The position numbers and the translations under genes were made by a program. This document shows, one piece after another, positions 1 to 6,240 of a stretch of DNA of 6,946 nucleotides (position 1 is the stretch's first letter; the number at the start of each line of letters is the position of its first letter). The notes under the pieces were generated by a model, which was not told the DNA's origin, did not search any database, and worked only from the letters and a program-made list of their open reading frames with translations. Origin of the DNA: Alphaproteobacteria bacterium (GTDB lineage: Bacteria; Pseudomonadota; Alphaproteobacteria; Rhizobiales; Xanthobacteraceae); contig VAZH01000361.1 of assembly GCA_005884465.1 (NCBI GenBank), forward strand, positions 1 to 6,946, written 5' to 3'.

Positions 1-907
1 GCTCTTTGGTGCCGCCCCAGTTCAACGGCCGGTCCTTGACCTTCAGCGCGCGGTTTTCGGCGTCGACCGCTTCGGCAAAACTGAATATCTGCCGGGGCTG
101 GCCGACCACGTCGGGATGCAGGCATTTGCCGGGATCGATGCGATACCAGCCACGGCTGCTCACGGTCTTGCCGTCGTCGGTGGCAACGGCGGCCATGATC
201 TTGTGCGGCGTATCGTTGCACCAGGTCAGCCCGGCGCCGGACGGCGATTGCACCGCCGCGATCATGGTGGTGAAGAAATTCGGCGACTGCGCGGCATCGG
301 CGCCGAGCCCCCGGCTTTTCAAAAACCCCGCCAACGCCGCTTGCGTCTTCGGACCGTCGACGCCGTCGATCGGCGCGGCATCATAACCCGCGATCACCAA
401 CAGCCGCTGAATGCCGGCGAGCCTTGCCTGCTCGTCGTCATACTCGCTGTCCTCGGCAAGGTAGGCCACCAGATTGCCGTCATCGGTTTGCGTCGGGCTT
501 ACTTGCGTGAACGGCGCAGGCGTCTGCCCGCTGCGGCACTGACGGGCGGCCGCGATCACGAAATTGTCGGGCGCGATGCAAAGCGTGTCGCCGCCGCTTT
601 GCGGAATCGGCGATGAGCCATAGACGCCGAGCGCGCGGGCGTTGAGCAGGATGCGGTCGGCGGTCAGCGCGCCCTGCGCCACCACGCGGCACGCCGCGGG
701 ATCGATGCGGAACCAGCCGCGGGTCGCGGTAGCCGCCTTGTCGTCGATGCCGATCGCGACCTCGACCACATAGCTCATGCGGTTGCAGAGTTTTAAGTCG
801 GCAAGGGCCGGAACGGCTGAGAACAGGAAGGAGATTGTCGCGGCGGGCAAGGCGATGAGGGCGGATTTAAAGGATCGTATGACAACTGGACCGTCATGCC
901 GGGGCAA
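1..907 (-). CDS. Exported DUF1036 protein with central peptidoglycan-binding-like segment, partial (3' end outside window)
   Basis: The frame is open from the left edge (position 1) to beyond 907 and translates as a secreted protein. A hydrophobic signal sequence ends in a SAVPALA-type signal peptidase I site, followed by mature DLKLCNRMSYVV. Numbered from TTG at 907, a first DUF1036 domain covers about residues 37-115, with C41, C73 and the motif GWFRIDPAAC at 64-73. A peptidoglycan-binding-1-like stretch follows at about 157-200 (IQRLL, then IDGVDGPKTQAAL). A second DUF1036 domain starts near residue 225, with LTWCN at 227-231 and GWYRIDPGKC from 253. DUF1036 is a family of unknown function; a periplasmic or cell-wall role is inference. 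The start is uncertain. The natural start just before IRSFKS reads ATA (880-878), so TTG 907, or GTG 952 inside a repeat, are the nearest usable upstream codons. The internal ATG at 778 would remove the signal peptide. None has a good Shine-Dalgarno. Confidence 0.85.
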   Translation of the reverse strand, partial: MPRHDGPVVIRSFKSALIALPAATISFLFSAVPALADLKLCNRMSYVVEVAIGIDDKAATATRGWFRIDPAACRVVAQGALTADRILLNARALGVYGSSPIPQSGGDTLCIAPDNFVIAAARQCRSGQTPAPFTQVSPTQTDDGNLVAYLAEDSEYDDEQARLAGIQRLLVIAGYDAAPIDGVDGPKTQAALAGFLKSRGLGADAAQSPNFFTTMIAAVQSPSGAGLTWCNDTPHKIMAAVATDDGKTVSSRGWYRIDPGKCLHPDVVGQPRQIFSFAEAVDAENRALKVKDRPLNWGGTKE

Positions 908-945
908 AAGGCGCGAAACGCCGTCTTCACGTCTTAAGTCCCGGG

Positions 946-1004
946 CATCCACGTCTTTCTTCTGGCCAAAAAGCAAGACGTGGATGGCCGGAATAAATCC
1001 GGCC
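946..1004. repeat. Palindromic intergenic repeat, copy A (argB / DUF1036 gap)
   Basis: Perfect 12-bp inverted arms CATCCACGTCTT (946-957) and AAGACGTGGATG (975-986) enclose a 17-nt loop. After one mismatch, pairing continues for four bases outward (941-944 with 988-991). The right arm abuts a second hairpin, GGCCGGA (986-992) and TCCGGCC (998-1004) with a 5-nt loop. The arms match copy B near 3079-3120. This resembles a repeat common between Bradyrhizobium genes. It fills most of the gap between the argB stop and the DUF1036 gene. No T-run follows on the minus strand, so it is not a classical terminator. Confidence 0.8.
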
Positions 1005-1038
1005 ACGACGGCTCTTGCCTGCTTGGCCGCTTGAGTCA

Positions 1039-1935
1039 TCACTTGTGGATCAGCGTGCCGGTGCCTTGGTTGGTGAACAATTCGAGCAGCACTGCGTGCT
1101 GCATCTTGCCGTCGATGATGACGACGCCCTCGACGCCCTGCTCGAGCGCGTAGATGCAGGTTTCGACCTTCGGTATCATGCCGCCGGCAATGGTGCCGTC
1201 GGCGATCAGCTTTCGCGCGTCCTTCACCGACAGTTCCGGAATAAGCCTCTTCGACTTGTCGAGCACGCCGGAAACGTCGGTCAGGAGCAACAGCCGTTTT
1301 GCCTTGAGCGCGCCGGCGACCGCGCCGGCAAAGGTGTCGGCGTTGACGTTGAAGGTTTGCCCGGTGCGCGAGGTCGCAAGCGGCGCCAATACGGGAATCA
1401 GTTCATAGCCGATCAGCTGGTTCAACAGCGTCAGATCGACTTTTTCCGGCTCTCCGACAAAGCCGAGATCGACCACCTTTTCGATCTGCGAATCCGGATC
1501 GACCATGGTGCGCGTCACCTTCGACGCCATCACCATGTTGCCGTCCTTGCCGCACAGGCCGACCGCCTTGCCGCCGGCCTCGTTGATGTAGCCGACCAGC
1601 TGCTTGTTGATCGAACCCGCCAGCACCATTTCGACGATCTCGATGGTCGCAGCGTCGGTGATGCGCAGGCCGGCTGCGAATTCCGACTGAATGCCGAGCC
1701 GCTGCAGCATGGTCGCGATCTGCGGTCCGCCGCCATGCACCACCACCGGATTGATGGCGGTCTGCTCCAACAGAACGATGTCGCGCGCGAAGGCTTTCGC
1801 AACGTCTTCGGCGCCCATGGCATGGCCGCCATATTTGATGACGATGGTTTCCTCGTCATACCGCTGCATGTGCGGCAGCGCCTCGGACAGGATGTGGGCC
1901 TGATCGAGCGGACTGATATAGGGCGCGTCGGTCAT
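1039..1935 (-). CDS. argB: Acetylglutamate kinase (ArgB)
   Basis: ArgB phosphorylates N-acetyl-L-glutamate with ATP, the second step of arginine synthesis, in the cytosol. The 298-residue product has the full amino-acid-kinase fold signature: [11 protein letters not shown] near the N-terminus (phosphate-binding Gly loop and Lys), [29 protein letters not shown] (substrate region), [37 protein letters not shown] and [10 protein letters not shown]. The length is typical. An N-terminal helix before the first strand, together with the C-terminal NQGTGTLI, fits the hexameric, arginine-inhibited subgroup (family knowledge, not tested here). I chose ATG 1935 ([12 protein letters not shown]). A longer reading from 2025 adds 30 non-conserved residues and overlaps the upstream gene. 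The Shine-Dalgarno is weak. It lies 71 nt after the DUF423 gene and is probably the last gene of the rpmH operon. Confidence 0.97.
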   Translation of the reverse strand: MTDAPYISPLDQAHILSEALPHMQRYDEETIVIKYGGHAMGAEDVAKAFARDIVLLEQTAINPVVVHGGGPQIATMLQRLGIQSEFAAGLRITDAATIEIVEMVLAGSINKQLVGYINEAGGKAVGLCGKDGNMVMASKVTRTMVDPDSQIEKVVDLGFVGEPEKVDLTLLNQLIGYELIPVLAPLATSRTGQTFNVNADTFAGAVAGALKAKRLLLLTDVSGVLDKSKRLIPELSVKDARKLIADGTIAGGMIPKVETCIYALEQGVEGVVIIDGKMQHAVLLELFTNQGTGTLIHK

Positions 1936-2006
1936 GAAGCGGGTCTCGTGATCTCTAGGTGTGGCGGTTTCTATCTGATTGGCGGCCAGGGCGCAAAGTG
2001 CTGCTG

Positions 2007-2387
2007 TCACCCCTGCCGCGGCCATGCCGCCGCCACCGCGAGCGTGAGCCAGCTCACGATCAGCAGCGTGCCGCCTGATGGCGCGGCCATCGGGAACAGG
2101 CCGTGGCCGGCATATTGCCGCAGTGTCAGGTCGCCGGCGAACAATGCTGCGGCGATGACAAAGCCAAATGCCGAACCGATCCCGATCAGGGCATGAATAA
2201 CGCCACGCTCCGCCAGCGCCGCGACCGCAAGCACGGCGGTAGCGTGGAACAGCAGCATCGATGAAGCCGCCGCCAGCCGGGCCGCATCGGCTTGGTGCGC
2301 GGACGCCGCCGCCAGGATGACGCCGTCGGCGCCCATGACACCGGCAAGGATGATCAGAATGCGGAGCAGGCGGAATTCCATCGTCAA
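2007..2387 (-). CDS. Small DUF423-like integral membrane protein
   Basis: The 126-residue hydrophobic protein has about four predicted membrane helices (near residues 6-28, 40-58, 63-85 and 103-121). The N-terminal [25 protein letters not shown] and the C-terminal [18 protein letters not shown] pattern resemble DUF423 (YgdD-type) inner-membrane proteins, whose function is unknown. The sequence is divergent, so the family call is moderate. Start choice: TTG 2387 overlaps the engB TGA stop (TTGA) and lies 5 nt after GGGGGAG, an ideal Shine-Dalgarno. ATG 2381 lies 11 nt after it, which is long. I favour TTG, giving translational coupling to engB; ATG would remove only two residues. Its place between engB and argB suggests co-transcription but gives no functional hint. 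Confidence 0.82.
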   Translation of the reverse strand: MTMEFRLLRILIILAGVMGADGVILAAASAHQADAARLAAASSMLLFHATAVLAVAALAERGVIHALIGIGSAFGFVIAAALFAGDLTLRQYAGHGLFPMAAPSGGTLLIVSWLTLAVAAAWPRQG

Positions 2388-3034
2388 CCGCGCTCCCCCA
2401 GCAAACGCGCCATTGCCGCGCGCAATTCCGGCATCCCGGCGCCGGTGCGCGAAGACGTCACCAGAACGTCGGGAAAGGCAGCGGGGTGTTTTGCCAGAGC
2501 CGCCGCGGTCGCGGCAACGCGTTGCTCCAGCTCGGCGGGCTTCACCTGATCGGCCTTGGTGAGGACGAGCTGATAGCTAACGGCTGATTTGTCGAGCGTC
2601 TTTGCCACGTCGAGGTCGACCTCCTTGAGGCCATGCCGCGCATCGACCAGCACGTAGACGCGCGCCAGATTGCTGCGGCCCTGCAGGAATTTGTGGATCA
2701 GCGCGGTCCAGGAGGCGACCCTGGCCTTCGGCGCGGATGCGTAGCCGTAACCGGGCATATCGACCAGCCGGAAGCCGGCATTGCCGGGGCCTTCGAAGAA
2801 GATCAGCTCCTGGGTACGGCCCGGCGTATGCGAGGTCCGCGCCAGCGCGTTGCGGCCGGTCAGCGCGTTGATCAGGCTGGATTTGCCGACATTGGAACGG
2901 CCGGCAAATGCGACCTCCATGCCCACGATCGGCGGCAGGGTTTCGATCGAGGGCGAGGCCCAGAAGAACTGCCAGTCACCGGCGAACAGCTTTCGCCCTT
3001 GTTCGATCAACTTCGCATCGATATCGGTGGTCAT
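2384..3034 (-). CDS. engB: Ribosome biogenesis GTPase YihA/YsxC (EngB)
   Basis: EngB is an essential TRAFAC-class GTPase that assists late assembly of the 50S ribosomal subunit. The 216-residue product shows the GTPase motifs in order: G1 GRSNVGKSS (residues 45-53), G2 around T70-PGRTQ, G3 DMPGYG (92-97), G4 TKAD (159-162) and a G5-like SSRTG (194-198). The length is that of a single-domain EngB. ATG 3034 ([13 protein letters not shown]) has AGGG 7 nt upstream. The open frame continues up to 3250, but that extension translates a palindromic repeat and the 3' end of yidC, with no family similarity, so I reject it. The stop overlaps the start of the next gene. The 163-bp gap from yidC is the only large break in the cluster before argB. 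Confidence 0.97.
   Translation of the reverse strand: MTTDIDAKLIEQGRKLFAGDWQFFWASPSIETLPPIVGMEVAFAGRSNVGKSSLINALTGRNALARTSHTPGRTQELIFFEGPGNAGFRLVDMPGYGYASAPKARVASWTALIHKFLQGRSNLARVYVLVDARHGLKEVDLDVAKTLDKSAVSYQLVLTKADQVKPAELEQRVAATAAALAKHPAAFPDVLVTSSRTGAGMPELRAAMARLLGERG
2393..2399 (-). promoter_or_regulatory. Shine-Dalgarno GGGGGAG deciding the DUF423 gene start
   Basis: On the minus strand GGGGGAG lies inside the last codons of engB, 5 nt before TTG 2387 and 11 nt before ATG 2381. The spacing favours the TTG, which shares bases with the engB stop codon. This is a typical arrangement for ribosome re-initiation. Confidence 0.6.
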
Positions 3035-3057
3035 GCGAAGGCCCTGCCATTCGTGGT

Positions 3058-3139
3058 CATGGCCGGGCTCGTCCTGGCCATCCACGTCTTCCACTTCGTT
3101 TACATCACAAGACGTAGATGCCCGGCAGGCCGGGCATGA
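3058..3139. repeat. Palindromic intergenic repeat, copy B (yidC / engB gap)
   Basis: Arms CATCCACGTCTT (3079-3090) and AAGACGTAGATG (3109-3120) pair at 11 of 12 positions and match the arms of copy A. Outer arms TCATGGCCGG (3058-3067) and CCGGGCATGA (3130-3139) pair at 9 of 10. An inner small palindrome GCCCGGC / GCCGGGC lies at 3120-3135. The element takes up half of the yidC-engB gap and would fold in a read-through transcript. No T-run follows on the minus strand. Confidence 0.8.
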
Positions 3140-3197
3140 CGGGTTGGATAGAGTTGCGCGCTCCAGCGCGTTCCGCGAGGTGGCGACGGACGAATTG

Positions 3198-5066
3198 CTA
3201 CGTCGCCTTCTTCGAAGCGAACGTCGCCCTGAGATTGTCGAACAATTCAACCTTCACGCCGTTGCGGCGCATGATGAAGCTCTGCTGCAGCACCGAAAGC
3301 AGGTTGTTCCAGGCCCAGTAGATCACCAGACCCGCCGGGAACCCGGCGAGCATGAAGGTGAAGATCAGCGGCATCCAGTCGAAGATCATTTTCTGGGTCG
3401 GATCCGGCGGCGTCGGATTGAGCTTCATCTGGAACCACATCGTGATGCCCATGATGATCGGCCATACGCCGAGCACGAGGTAGTATCCGAACAGCGGCAC
3501 GTGGGTCGGATCGAACGGAAACAGGCCGAACAGGTTGAAGAGATTGGTCGGGTCGGGCGCCGACAGATCCTTGATCCAGCCAAAGAACGGCGCGTGCCGC
3601 ATTTCGATGGTGACGAACAAAACCTTGTACAGCGAGAAGAACACCGGAATCTGCAGTGCGACGGGAAGACAACCGGCGATCGGGTTGATCTTCTCCTTCT
3701 TGTAGATTTCCATCATCTCCTGCTGCTGCTTCACCTTGTCGTCGGGATAGCGTTCCTTCAGCGCGGCCAGTTGCGGCTGCACCGACTTCATCTTCGCCAT
3801 CGACGCGTAGGATTTGTTGGCAAGCGGGAAGAACAGGAGCTTCACCAGCACCGTCACCAGCAGGATGGAGACACCGAAATTGCCGACTAGGTGATAGAAG
3901 AAGTCCAGCGCCAGGAACATCGGCTTGGTGATGAAATAGAACCAGCCCCAGTCGATCAGAAGATCGAAGTGATTGAGCCCGAGCTGCTTGTTGTAGCCGC
4001 CGAGACCCGCGAGCGGAAAATTGATGCCGACCACGCTGGCTTCCTTGGCGCCGGCGAACAGGCGCGCATTGGCGCTGGCGCTGCCGCCGATGGCGATGGT
4101 TTGCGGATCTTCCAGGTAATCGGTCTGATAGGTCCTGATGGAGCCGACCAGATTGGACGAGAATCGCGCCTGCAGCTGCGCGTTGGTGTCGGGCAACAGC
4201 GCCGAGGCCCAGTACTTGTCGGTGATGCCGAGCCAGCCATTGGTAACCTTGAAGCTGACCGCCTTGGCGTCGTCGATTTTCTTGTAGCCGTATTCCTGCA
4301 GGCCCTGGTCGCCGAGATAACCGATCAGACCTTCGTGCAGGATGTAATAGCCCGCAACCTGCGGAGTGCCGTGCCGCGAGATCAGCGCGAACGGATAAAG
4401 CGTGACCGGCGCATTTCCGACATTGGTGACGTCATCCTTGATGGAGAAGAGGTAGCGGTCGTCGATCGCGATCGTGCGCCGGAAGGTGAGGCCGTCGCCA
4501 TTGTCGTATTTCAGGGTTAGCGGGCTCGACGGCGTCAGGCTGCCGGTGCCTTCCTGCTGCCACAGCGTGTCGCGGTCCGGAAGTTTTATGGTCGAACCGG
4601 CCGCGGGAACCCAGCCGAATTCGGCGTAATAAGGGTTGGCCGTGCCCGAGGGCGAGTACAGCACGATCGGCGGCGATGACGGATCGACGGTCTCGCGGAA
4701 TTGCACCAGCGACAGATCGTCGATGCGCGCGCCTTTCAGCGAAATGCTGCCGGTCACGCGCGGGGTGTCGATCTTGACGCGCGGCGTCGAGGCGATGGCG
4801 CTATCGCGGCCAACGACGGGCGCTGCCGATGCTGGCTGATTTGTCGCGGGCGCATTGGCCGAGGGCGCGGGCGCGGCGCCGGTCTGTGGCGTGGTCGCCG
4901 GGGCGGTCGTGCTTCCGGGCTGCGGCGCGGGCTTTGCCAGTTCGCTCTGGGCCTGCTGCGCGGCGCGCTGCTTCTCCATCTGCGGCGCGTTGTAGAAATA
5001 TTGCCAGCCGATCAGCACGAGGCCGGACAGAATGACGGCGAGGATGGTGTTGCGATTATCGGACAT
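3198..5066 (-). CDS. yidC: Membrane protein insertase YidC
   Basis: YidC inserts and folds inner-membrane proteins, alone or with SecYEG. The 622-residue protein has the Gram-negative layout: membrane helix 1 (about 7-25, [19 protein letters not shown]); a Pro/Ala/Thr-rich linker (about 35-85); a large periplasmic beta domain (about 95-365); then the conserved five-helix insertase core from about 385. Core landmarks are [17 protein letters not shown] (411-427), the cytoplasmic coiled hairpin (428-460), [20 protein letters not shown] (461-480) and the final [20 protein letters not shown] (576-595). The position matching the groove arginine of E. coli YidC (R366) appears to be K409, a conservative change. 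ATG 5066 begins [10 protein letters not shown], as in relatives. It starts only 14 nt after rnpA, with a weak Shine-Dalgarno, which suggests co-transcription. Confidence 0.98.
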   Translation of the reverse strand: MSDNRNTILAVILSGLVLIGWQYFYNAPQMEKQRAAQQAQSELAKPAPQPGSTTAPATTPQTGAAPAPSANAPATNQPASAAPVVGRDSAIASTPRVKIDTPRVTGSISLKGARIDDLSLVQFRETVDPSSPPIVLYSPSGTANPYYAEFGWVPAAGSTIKLPDRDTLWQQEGTGSLTPSSPLTLKYDNGDGLTFRRTIAIDDRYLFSIKDDVTNVGNAPVTLYPFALISRHGTPQVAGYYILHEGLIGYLGDQGLQEYGYKKIDDAKAVSFKVTNGWLGITDKYWASALLPDTNAQLQARFSSNLVGSIRTYQTDYLEDPQTIAIGGSASANARLFAGAKEASVVGINFPLAGLGGYNKQLGLNHFDLLIDWGWFYFITKPMFLALDFFYHLVGNFGVSILLVTVLVKLLFFPLANKSYASMAKMKSVQPQLAALKERYPDDKVKQQQEMMEIYKKEKINPIAGCLPVALQIPVFFSLYKVLFVTIEMRHAPFFGWIKDLSAPDPTNLFNLFGLFPFDPTHVPLFGYYLVLGVWPIIMGITMWFQMKLNPTPPDPTQKMIFDWMPLIFTFMLAGFPAGLVIYWAWNNLLSVLQQSFIMRRNGVKVELFDNLRATFASKKAT

Positions 5067-5080
5067 CGTTCAAAATCTCG

Positions 5081-5509
5081 TCATTCAATTCGGTTGGCGG
5101 CTGGCGCTATAGTCTTTTTTGACGCGTTTTCTTTACGCGAACCGGTGTCCACTCCGCTCGAAAACGCTTTAGCCTGTTTTGACGCTAGCCGGTCCAGGCG
5201 ATGCAGCGCCGAGCGGAGGTCGTCGAGCATGGTCGCGAAGTCGCGATTCAGTGCGGCACGACGGCCGACTAGCACATAATCACTGTGCGGTCGCATTGAT
5301 ATGACGTCCAGCAACTTCACCAATTCGCGAAGCCTGCGCCGGATGCGGTTGCGCTCGGTGGCGGTGCCGTTCTTCCTGGAAACGGTGAAGCCGACCCGGA
5401 TCGGGCCGTCATCGTCGCGGCGCCGGCTTTGCACCACGAAGGCCGCGCTGCTGACCCGCGCACCATTGGCAACGGCGAGGAAGTCCGCCCGCTGCCTTAA
5501 CCGGTCCAT
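5081..5509 (-). CDS. rnpA: Ribonuclease P protein component (RnpA) with repeat-derived C-terminal tail
   Basis: RnpA is the protein subunit of RNase P, which binds the catalytic RNA and helps cut the 5' leader from pre-tRNA. Family marks: RLRQRADF at the N-terminus, RVGFTVSRKNGTATERNRIRRRLREL (38-63) carrying the RNR signature helix, and DYVLVGRRAAL (78-87). At 142 residues it is longer than many family members (around 110-130). ATG 5509 has GGAG 8 nt upstream and lies 24 nt after rpmH. The excess length is at the C-terminus. Residues 109-115 (ASKQAKA) recur in altered form at 129-135 (ASKKTIA), exactly 20 codons apart, around a palindromic DNA element translated as FSSGVDTGSRKEN. That tail lies outside the known fold and is probably tolerated rather than functional. 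Confidence 0.96.
   Translation of the reverse strand: MDRLRQRADFLAVANGARVSSAAFVVQSRRRDDDGPIRVGFTVSRKNGTATERNRIRRRLRELVKLLDVISMRPHSDYVLVGRRAALNRDFATMLDDLRSALHRLDRLASKQAKAFSSGVDTGSRKENASKKTIAPAANRIE
5105..5185. repeat. In-frame palindromic element with 21-bp direct repeats inside rnpA
   Basis: Two direct repeats, 5105-5125 and 5165-5185, match at 18 of 21 positions with a period of exactly 60 bp (20 codons). Between them is an inverted repeat, GCGTTTTC (5124-5131) and GAAAACGC (5160-5167), with ACCGGT in the loop. The core resembles a palindromic element recognised from Bradyrhizobium intergenic DNA (recollection, not searched). The reading frame of rnpA passes through it without a stop. Confidence 0.8.
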
Positions 5510-5533
5510 GATGAAATCTCCGGGAAGCCCGGC

Positions 5534-5668
5534 TCACGCGCTCAGACGCTTGCGGCCCCGGGCGCGGCGCGCGGCGAGGACCTTGCGGCCGCCGGTCGTC
5601 GCAAGGCGGGCGCGGAAGCCGTGTCGGCGCTTGCGCACCAGTTTGCTGGGTTGATAAGTCCGCTTCAC
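5534..5668 (-). CDS. rpmH: 50S ribosomal protein L34 (RpmH)
   Basis: The 44-residue, very basic protein starts [20 protein letters not shown] after the initiator and ends [18 protein letters not shown], which is essentially invariant L34. L34 is a small component of the large ribosomal subunit. The start is GTG 5668, with GGAG 7 nt upstream (GGAGAACAGCC). An open frame continues upstream to 5773, but the added residues are not L34-like. It is the first gene after the promoter at 5849-5821 and is followed 24 nt later by rnpA, the classical rpmH-rnpA pair. Confidence 0.98.
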   Translation of the reverse strand: MKRTYQPSKLVRKRRHGFRARLATTGGRKVLAARRARGRKRLSA

Positions 5669-5679
5669 GGCTGTTCTCC

Positions 5680-5717
5680 GCTGACAACATTGCCGGACAA
5701 GCTGACAATTTGCCTGA
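5680..5717 (-). repeat. Tandem direct repeat just upstream of the rpmH ribosome-binding site
   Basis: On the plus strand GCTGACAA occurs at 5680-5687 and 5701-5708. Similarity continues downstream of each (TTGCCGGA against TTGCCTGA) with a 1-nt length difference. On the rpmH transcript this gives two copies of UUGUCAGC, 21 nt apart, the second 4 nt from the GGAG Shine-Dalgarno overlap region. It could be a binding site for a regulator of rpmH, but the role is unknown. Confidence 0.5.
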
Positions 5718-5755
5718 TTAATGAGGTAAGTCTGCTGGTGCTGGCCGGCCAAAGC

Positions 5756-5798
5756 GGGCCGTTTCCGGCCCAAAATGAGCCGCCCCGGTCGGACCGGG
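5756..5798 (-). promoter_or_regulatory. Two hairpins in the rpmH 5' leader
   Basis: Read on the minus strand, hairpin 1 is CCCGGT / ACCGGG with a 3-nt loop (5798-5784). Hairpin 2 is GGGCCG / CGGCCC closed by a GAAA (GNRA-type) tetraloop (5771-5756). They lie between the predicted transcription start (about 5814) and rpmH. A further GGCCGGCC downstream could pair alternatively with hairpin 2. No T-run follows, so this is not a simple attenuator. Stability fits a leader structure; regulation is inference. Confidence 0.5.
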
Positions 5799-5820
5799 TC
5801 ACCGCGGACAATTGGCGCGG

Positions 5821-5849
5821 CTTATACGGGAGCGACCCGTTTTCGTCAA
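5821..5849 (-). promoter_or_regulatory. Predicted sigma-70-type promoter of the rpmH-rnpA-yidC operon
   Basis: On the minus strand TTGACG (5849-5844) is followed after exactly 17 nt by TATAAG (5826-5821). Both are close to the housekeeping consensus, and this was the best match I found in the intergenic region. Transcription would begin near 5814, giving a leader of about 145 nt before rpmH. Confidence 0.65.
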
Positions 5850-5924
5850 TCTGGCCGCTTACCGCCATTTGCCGCATCCGGCACCCTCGAAACGGCGCAA
5901 TTTGCCCGAATATATCAATGCCTG

Positions 5925-5938
5925 CGGGGTTTTCCCCG
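5925..5938. repeat. Small CGGGG-TTTT-CCCCG hairpin
   Basis: A 5-bp perfect stem with a 4-nt loop in the intergenic region, upstream of the rpmH promoter. No T-run follows on either strand. No function assigned. Confidence 0.4.
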
Positions 5939-5960
5939 TGCGAGGATGGCGGCTCGCGAT

Positions 5961-6025
5961 CCAAGTCGGCTATTGCCGACTTGGACAACTGTTCGATTGC
6001 CGAACTCGGGTATTCCCGAGTTCGG
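5961..6025. repeat. Twin perfect hairpins with TATT loops
   Basis: Hairpin 1 (5961-5984) has 10-bp arms CCAAGTCGGC / GCCGACTTGG. Hairpin 2 (6000-6025) has 11-bp arms CCGAACTCGGG / CCCGAGTTCGG. Both close on TATT, and the arm sequences are related (A, A/C, TCGG, C/G before the loop). They are separated by 15 nt that include TTCGATTG. Pairing is perfect throughout. They lie between the rpmH promoter and the sensor gene, and are probably two copies of one short palindromic repeat. Confidence 0.75.
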
Positions 6026-6106
6026 TTGCGCGCATTAGATACCGGGCCGGCAGACATTAGCGATCCGTAATTTGACCGGTTCCGGAGCAAAACGCATCCT
6101 GAAGCA

Positions 6107-6156
6107 AGAGCGCGATCAGCAAAAGTGGGTACCGGTTTTGCGTCCAATCGCGCTCT
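6107..6156. repeat. Palindromic intergenic repeat P1
   Basis: Perfect arms AGAGCGCGAT (6107-6116) and ATCGCGCTCT (6147-6156) contain a nested stem GCAAAA (6119-6124) and TTTTGC (6136-6141), with TACCGG in the centre. The layout matches a dispersed Rhizobiales palindrome recognised from memory. A run of A follows on the plus strand, the wrong polarity for a plus-strand terminator. Confidence 0.75.
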
Positions 6157-6171
6157 AAAAAAATTAAGTTG

Positions 6172-6219
6172 GCGCATGATCTTGTCGCCAAACCGCCTAC
6201 ACTTTGGCGGATCATGCGC
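6172..6219. repeat. Palindromic intergenic repeat P2, reaching the sensor gene start
   Basis: Perfect outer arms GCGCATGATC (6172-6181) and GATCATGCGC (6210-6219), plus inner arms CGCCAAA (6186-6192) and TTTGGCG (6203-6209), form a 17-bp stem with one 4-nt bulge. It resembles the very common Rhizobiales repeat with GATCATGC arms. The ATG at 6214 in the right arm is in frame with the sensor gene. Confidence 0.8.
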
Positions 6220-6240
6220 GAGCCAGAGAAGGCAGGCATC

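Larger units (their letters stand above)
5669..6240. other. Intergenic region between rpmH and the sensor gene
   Basis: These 572 bp separate divergent genes. They hold the rpmH promoter and leader, the TTGTCAGC repeats, five separate hairpins or palindromes, and the P1/P2 repeats, which are described individually. I see no tRNA, no DnaA-box cluster and no convincing protein gene. No clear sigma-70 promoter for the plus-strand sensor gene was found. Confidence 0.7.

Noticed and set aside
1015..2196. 393-residue plus-strand open frame opposite argB
   Set aside because: It is antisense to argB, which has full family motifs. The translation is rich in His, Asp, Arg and Gln, typical of a GC-rich shadow frame, and matches no family I recognise.
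2384..3250. Long engB form starting at 3250
   Set aside because: The extra 72 residues translate the yidC 3' end and repeat B. EngB homology starts at ATG 3034, which has a Shine-Dalgarno.
2781..3890. 369-residue plus-strand open frame across engB and yidC
   Set aside because: It is antisense to two conserved genes and crosses their intergenic repeat. The composition is low-complexity and charged, as expected of a shadow frame.
5961..6025. CRISPR-like repeat units
   Set aside because: Only two units with different arm sequences and a 15-nt spacing; there is no array.
6107..6170. P1 plus A-run as a terminator
   Set aside because: The homopolymer is A on the plus strand after the stem, so neither strand shows a stem followed by T.
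5669..6240. Chromosomal replication origin near rpmH
   Set aside because: rpmH lies next to dnaA and oriC in some bacteria, but I see no TTATCCACA-like boxes, no AT-rich unwinding region and no dnaA here.
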